From assembly GCA_038025085.1 (NCBI GenBank), contig CM076153.1, forward strand, positions 21,675,001-21,739,000: a DNA stretch of 64,000 bases, read 5' to 3'. The stretch is from Tetragonia tetragonoides. Lineage: Eukaryota; Streptophyta; Magnoliopsida; Caryophyllales; Aizoaceae. The position numbers and the translations under genes are program-made. This document shows positions 60,169-64,000 of the stretch, one piece after another (within the stretch, counting starts at the first letter, position 1; each line of letters opens with the position of its first letter). The notes beneath the pieces were generated by a model. The model searched no databases. It was not told the DNA's origin and saw only the letters and a program-made list of their open reading frames with translations.

Positions 60169-60984
60169 CTCTATCCTGTGGTTGTTTAGCTGTTTGGTTC
60201 TTGAGGTTTTGAGTACCCAAACATCCTCATCTACAAAGCATTCAAAACTGGTCATTGAGGTAACTTGCAGGTCCGTATGGACGTATGGTGGTAGCCTTGG
60301 ACACCTCTCTCTATACCAGAGATATATGTGACAATCAAATGTCAAAGATCTAAACACACATAGACCTACAAAAAGGGTAATTGCAAAGCTGAAGATTTTA
60401 CAAACACAAAAGCAATCAACACAAAAGGAGGAAAGAACCACACGTTTAAAAAATTACAAAAGTCAAAAGAGCAAACAAAATATGAAAAGAAGTAAAGAAC
60501 CTAGAAATTTAGCCTTGAATTCATTTTCATTCCTTGGATATTGGTAATTAATTAAAGCAAAGTTCCAAAACATAGTGTTGAGTTTCCTTCTCATTACCTC
60601 TTAAGCAGTCTCTAACATAGCCGAAATTGAAAATATTCTATAAAACCACAAATAAAACATGCTGGGGCAGGGGAGAAGAAATCAAAGACACTTGCTATAT
60701 ATATAAGTATAACTGTTCAACCAAAACAATCTAATTCAATTAAAAATGAAGGAATTACCTCCACAAAGACGATTTGTGCATGTAAAATGCGTAATAAGAG
60801 ACACCTGGAAATGGAATTAAGATTGACAATTAAAAATCAAAGTAAAGAAGTAATCCTTAAAAATATAATCTACGGACATTGTTTAAGTTTGAGATACCAT
60901 ATACTCTCACCGTCTCACTACTGAATCTTCCAACCAAAACCCCAACTGGGCAATAGCGTGGAGTTGGCTACCGGCGCTACTCAT
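60169..60984 (-). CDS. Possible 5' exons of an unidentified spliced gene
   Basis: Exon 1 starts at ATG 60984 and ends at 60911 before GTGAGA. Exon 2 is 60759-60804 (acceptor CCAG, donor GTAATT). Exon 3 is 60598-60637 (acceptor ATAG, donor GTAATG). Joined, they stay open for about 53 codons, starting MSSAGSQLHAIAQLGFWLED and including LLLRILHAQIVFVE. A further exon-like stretch (60169-60247, FECFVDEDVWVLKTSRTKQL) is followed by GTAATC, but its phase does not connect directly. A CT-rich stretch (about 61150-61300 on this strand) could be a 5' leader. No family recognised. It may be a genuine low-expressed gene, a relic or a captured fragment. Confidence 0.35.
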
Positions 60985-63268
60985 CGGAGTTGTGCAATCA
61001 CAAATCATACTAAAGCAGAGCCATCGTCGTCATCATCATCAACATAGCGTTAACAACAACTCTTTATCTTAGCGTTAACAACAACATCGGCTTGAGAAGA
61101 TTAGGGATTGAATGGACCCATTTAGCCCAATCGACCCATTTAGCTCGGTTCTCGTTCTCACATTACCTCCGAGTAATTCTAGGTCAGTAATGGAGGCGTG
61201 GAAGGAAGAGGATGATGAGGGAGAGAGAAAATGTTGATAAAGAGAAGGCGAAGGGGATAGAGGAAGAGAGAGGAAGAGAGAGAAAGAGGAGTATGTCTAT
61301 TTTTTTATTTTTATTTTTTTTGAAAATGCAAGAAAGCCAGGAAAACACCTACAAGGTTATTCTACCGAGGCCCTTATCAATAAATTGGTAAGGGTAGAAT
61401 CGAAAGCCGAAGACCAATAAGTGAGCGTGAGATGGTTATAACCAATATTTGCTAAATAATCAGCTATTGAGTTGGCTTTGCGGAAGCAATGGAGAACTTT
61501 CACTTTGTTGAAAAAAAATAGATCTTTCTTTGTATCTATCAAAATATTTTCTATTTCCCATGGAATATGTCACTCACCCCTCAGAGCCTTAATAACCGTA
61601 AGGTTATCACCTTCTATTGTAATATTCTGAAGGCCCAGATTTCTGGCAGACCTTACCGCTTCTCTGAGTCCAATAGCTTCAGCTAGAACAATAGAACACT
61701 CATTACACTGTTTTACACCCATCCTGATGACATCTTCTTTCTCATTACGTATACAAAAACCCGTTGAGGCTAAGTCATTATTCTTTTTAGAGCCATCAAA
61801 AGGGGGTTGCTATACGTAAATCGCAAATTACTAAACGTAAATCCCTACTTCCTACAATACCCCTAAGTAATTTTCAGCCATTTCTCTCTCTTCCTTCCTT
61901 TTCTCTCAACCAATTTTCACTCCCTCTCTGTCATTCATCTATTCTCCCCTTCCTTTTCGTAATGATGAAGATGAATTGATGATAATGGTGTAAAGAAAGC
62001 AATTTGTGTTGCTTGCTACAATAAATTAATGAAAGTATGCGTTCTTTGATTTGTTCAAATTGGGGTGTGGGTTAGCTTTCTTTTAACTAGATTTGTTTTG
62101 CTTAGCGTTGTGTAAACTTTGGGTGGATTAAGATTTGGGTTTTGGGGCTTGGTTGTTCTGTAATGGATGATGAAGTCAAAGAATACAAGAATGACTTGAA
62201 TAGAAAATGATTTCTTCTCTTTCTATGTCAATCATTTGTTTGTTGATTCTCATGTTATTATGATTGTTGGGTTCTAGTTCTGAAAAATTAGATGGGTTTG
62301 CATTTGCACACCAGGTGTTTGTGAAATGTCCTGTGATAAAATTTGACTAGCTGAAAGCTTGATACCACTAAGCGACGAGTGCCCGTCTTCCCTAAACCCT
62401 TCCAGCGAAGTTCCAGTTGTTCTTCTCTCTCTACTCTCTCTCTCTCTCAAACCCATCTGAAACCGCCATCACTGTAATTCATATGACACCCACCGGCCAC
62501 CGCAACCGTCACTTGTGAATCCTAACTCAAAAGAATAACTGAATGGAATTCAATATTAATTGACTTGATTACTATCATTAATTGTGTCTAAAATATTGTC
62601 CATCTTAATGTATTCTATGGTGATTGTAATTTAATTCGTTAGGATGAAGGTAACAGAATTACAGGGGGTAAAGAGACTTGAGAGCAAAAGGAATAGGGAA
62701 GGCAATTGTGATTCACATGAAAAGGGCGTTTTAGGAAATTTTTGGACAAAAATATTTACGTTAAGTAATTTAGTATTTACGTTAAGCAATTTAGTAATTT
62801 AGTATTTACGTTTAGGGAAGGCAGTTGTGATTCACATGCTATACGTAAATCGCAAATTACTAAACGTAAATCCCCACTTCCCACAATACCCCTAAGTAAT
62901 TTTCAGCCCTTTCTCTCTCTTCTTTCCTTTTCTCTCAACCAATTTTCACTCCCTCTCTGTCATTCATCTATTCTCCCCTAATATCACCACTCACGAAACA
63001 AATTTCTTCAACCCAGACTGCAGATCTGTGGTGGTAACCCAGACTGCAGATCAGTAATTTCTTCACGGCTCAACGTCCATCAAACTTATTAAAGCATTGC
63101 AGAGAGAAATTAATCACAAAAAGATTTTCACAGGATGACGATACATAGAAGAGCATTGGGCAATCTATAAATTCCATATTTACCACCCTGTTAGTTTCTA
63201 CATTTCTGAAATATGGGAGACATGTAAGCTAACTGCAAATGAATTCGCATACAGGATGAGAACCAAAC

Positions 63269-63333
63269 CTGGTCATTGAAGCCTCGGGAAAGCATCTCAT
63301 CAGCCTCATCCAGAACAAACATTTTAATGTGGT
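63269..63333 (-). pseudogene. Captured eIF4A exon fragment (DEAD-box motif)
   Basis: The minus strand reads [18 protein letters not shown] and then NDQ, followed by GTTTGG as a splice donor. This is the DEAD-box motif region of eukaryotic initiation factor 4A, where the host protein has ..SRGFKDQ. The intron-like sequence continues to about 63180. Upstream of the motif the similarity stops abruptly in GC-rich unrelated sequence (63340-63560). It is a transduplicated gene piece, not a functional helicase. Confidence 0.75.
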
Positions 63334-63339
63334 GGTAAC

Positions 63340-63560
63340 CCAGAGGGCTGACCCGTACCCCTCGTCAGATCACCCATCTCTTAGTCGGTGCCCCTCGTCA
63401 GCCCAAGCCCCCAACCCCGTCCCTACCCTCTGGTCAGCCCAGCCACCCCAAACCCCCTCCTGTGCGTCGCCCCACCCCACCCCTCCGGCGTCTCTCTCCT
63501 CTGAGCCCTCAACTACCGAGCAAGGCACCACCACTAAAATCACCAAACCACCATAGATCC
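63340..63560. other. GC-rich segment of unknown origin in the Pack-MULE-like element
   Basis: Cytosine-rich, much richer in GC than its surroundings, with repeated CCTCGTCAG and CCCCAACC-like text. It may be another captured piece (GC-rich host DNA). An open frame at 63329-63556 is low-complexity Pro/Ser-rich and is not called a gene. Confidence 0.4.
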
Positions 63561-64000
63561 TAAACAATATATATATAAGATAATTCTTTTGATTATCTTA
63601 GTATCATCTAATTTCATAAAAGATTTGATTTTGATTAAAGAAATCATTCGTGTTTATCAGATTTTAGGTGTATTTCATTGTATAGAAGAAATATAATTGG
63701 GAGATTTCTCAGAGGAAAAAAATAAGAAGGAGAATGCCTTTGCAAATGAAAAGGGTACTTTAGAAAGTATTGTGACAAAAATATTTGCGTTTAGTAATTT
63801 AGGATTTACGTTAAGCAATTCCGCATCAAAATTAAGCTTAAAGTAGCCTCTTCTTGGAGGAAACCAATTAACATTTTCTCTCGGAATTCTTTTACTTTTC
63901 TTTTTTTTCAAAACTCTAGAAATATCAAAGTCAACTTCTTCAGCAACCAGGGCTTTCCACTCAACAAAACTATACCTTACCGAGTACGCCAATTGTAGGG

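Larger units (their letters stand above)
61802..63823. mobile_element. Pack-MULE-like insertion, apparently two related units
   Basis: The left end GGGGGTTGCTATACGTAAAT and the reverse complement of the right end CGGAATTGCTTAACGTAAAT are inverted repeats, extended by AAATTACTAAACG(T/C)AAAT. The flanks share CATCAAAA (61794-61801 and 63824-63831); with one mismatch this is 9 bp. A second copy of the left-end sequence (GCTATACGTAAATCGCAAAT at about 62840) and of the CT-rich TTTCTCTCAACCAATTTTCACT segment (61905 and 62932) shows two units side by side. No transposase is present. It contains a host gene fragment (see the eIF4A entry). Confidence 0.72.
61357..63992 (-). pseudogene. RNase H-like domain of a LINE, split by an insertion
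   Basis: Right piece 63992-63832: WFPPRRGYFKLNFD, the usual lead-in to plant LINE RNase H domains. Left piece 61793-61357: DGSKKNNDLASTGFCIRNEK, VLAEAIGLREAVRSARNLGL, ITIEGDNLTVIKALRG and VKVLHCFRKANSIADYLANI. This is the RVT_3-type RNase H with visible D, E and D positions. Removing 61802-63823 and one copy of the short duplication rejoins the frame at NFDG. A TGG-to-TGA change near 61572 makes a stop. The domain would degrade RNA in RNA-DNA hybrids during reverse transcription. Confidence 0.82.
61301..64000 (-). mobile_element. LINE (non-LTR retrotransposon) 3' part, entering from the right edge
   Basis: On the minus strand an RNase H-like gene ends near 61357 and is followed by an A-rich tail (T-rich at 61301-61321 on the plus strand), as expected for a plant L1-type LINE 3' end. 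Its upstream part lies beyond the window. It is split by the insertion at 61802-63823. Confidence 0.7.

Noticed and set aside
63329..63556. Pro/Ser-rich ORF in GC-rich DNA
   Set aside because: Low complexity, no homology recognised, lies antisense to the eIF4A fragment boundary.

Overview
This 64 kb window is nuclear plant DNA, almost certainly from a eudicot, and reads as transposon-on-transposon heterochromatin. It is AT-rich, has no operon structure, uses spliced genes (GT...AG introns with T-rich acceptors), and carries plant-specific lineages: Tekay-type chromovirus, Tat/Ogre-type and Athila-type Ty3/Gypsy elements, a Mutator-like element (MULE), hAT, a Stowaway MITE, Helitron-like ends and a LINE. 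I see no tRNA, rRNA, CRISPR or organellar genes and no clearly intact housekeeping gene. Species cannot be named from the sequence.

Layout. (1) 1-11.1 kb: a 1.6 kb block is present twice in direct orientation (1-7219 and 9536-11127). The first copy was split by a short hAT element (794-6441, 8-bp duplication TCTCCCAA), itself split by a 5.1 kb MULE (1139-6220, 9-bp duplication AATAATATA) with a decayed transposase gene. A dimeric MITE lies at 8794-9563. (2) 11843-24327: a complete but decayed Tekay-like chromovirus on the minus strand (target duplication AATAG), with gag, pol, an additional ORF upstream of gag, and a Stowaway MITE in one LTR only.

(3) 24.7-44.8 kb is the most interesting part. 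An intron-rich gene with the plant mobile domain (PMD; here PMD1, 25198-42605) is followed by a gene of the DUF7745-like type (DUF-C, 43436-44835). PMD1 was interrupted twice: a 13.1 kb Tat-lineage retrotransposon (26339-39468, duplication CTATG) lies in one of its introns, and a solo LTR (40940-42492, duplication GCTTG) in its last exon. The inserted Tat element carries its own PMD gene (PMD2) followed by its own DUF7745-like gene (DUF-B), in the same order, placed between integrase and 3' LTR and antisense to gag-pol. The Tat element has lost reverse transcriptase/RNase H but keeps an integrase with a visible D,D,E triad. All these genes and the Tat-family LTRs share a CCGCT/AGCGG-rich block a short way upstream of a TATA box, so the cargo genes appear to use LTR-type promoters. 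This recurrent retrotransposon-borne PMD-DUF7745 cassette is my main candidate for an undescribed system.

(4) 44.8-52.1 kb: a chromovirus-type LTR fragment fused to a truncated Athila element (46109-50099), then the 3' end of another Tat-like element (54-bp tandem repeats, polypurine tract, LTR 50560-52108). (5) 52-57.5 kb: transposase remnants, Helitron-like units with CTAG/hairpin ends, two long (TA)n arrays and degenerate repeats. (6) 57.5-64 kb: possible exons of an unidentified minus-strand gene, then a LINE-type RNase H gene split by a Pack-MULE-like insertion (61802-63823) that contains an eIF4A exon fragment.

All assignments were made by eye from motifs and self-comparison; no database search was run.
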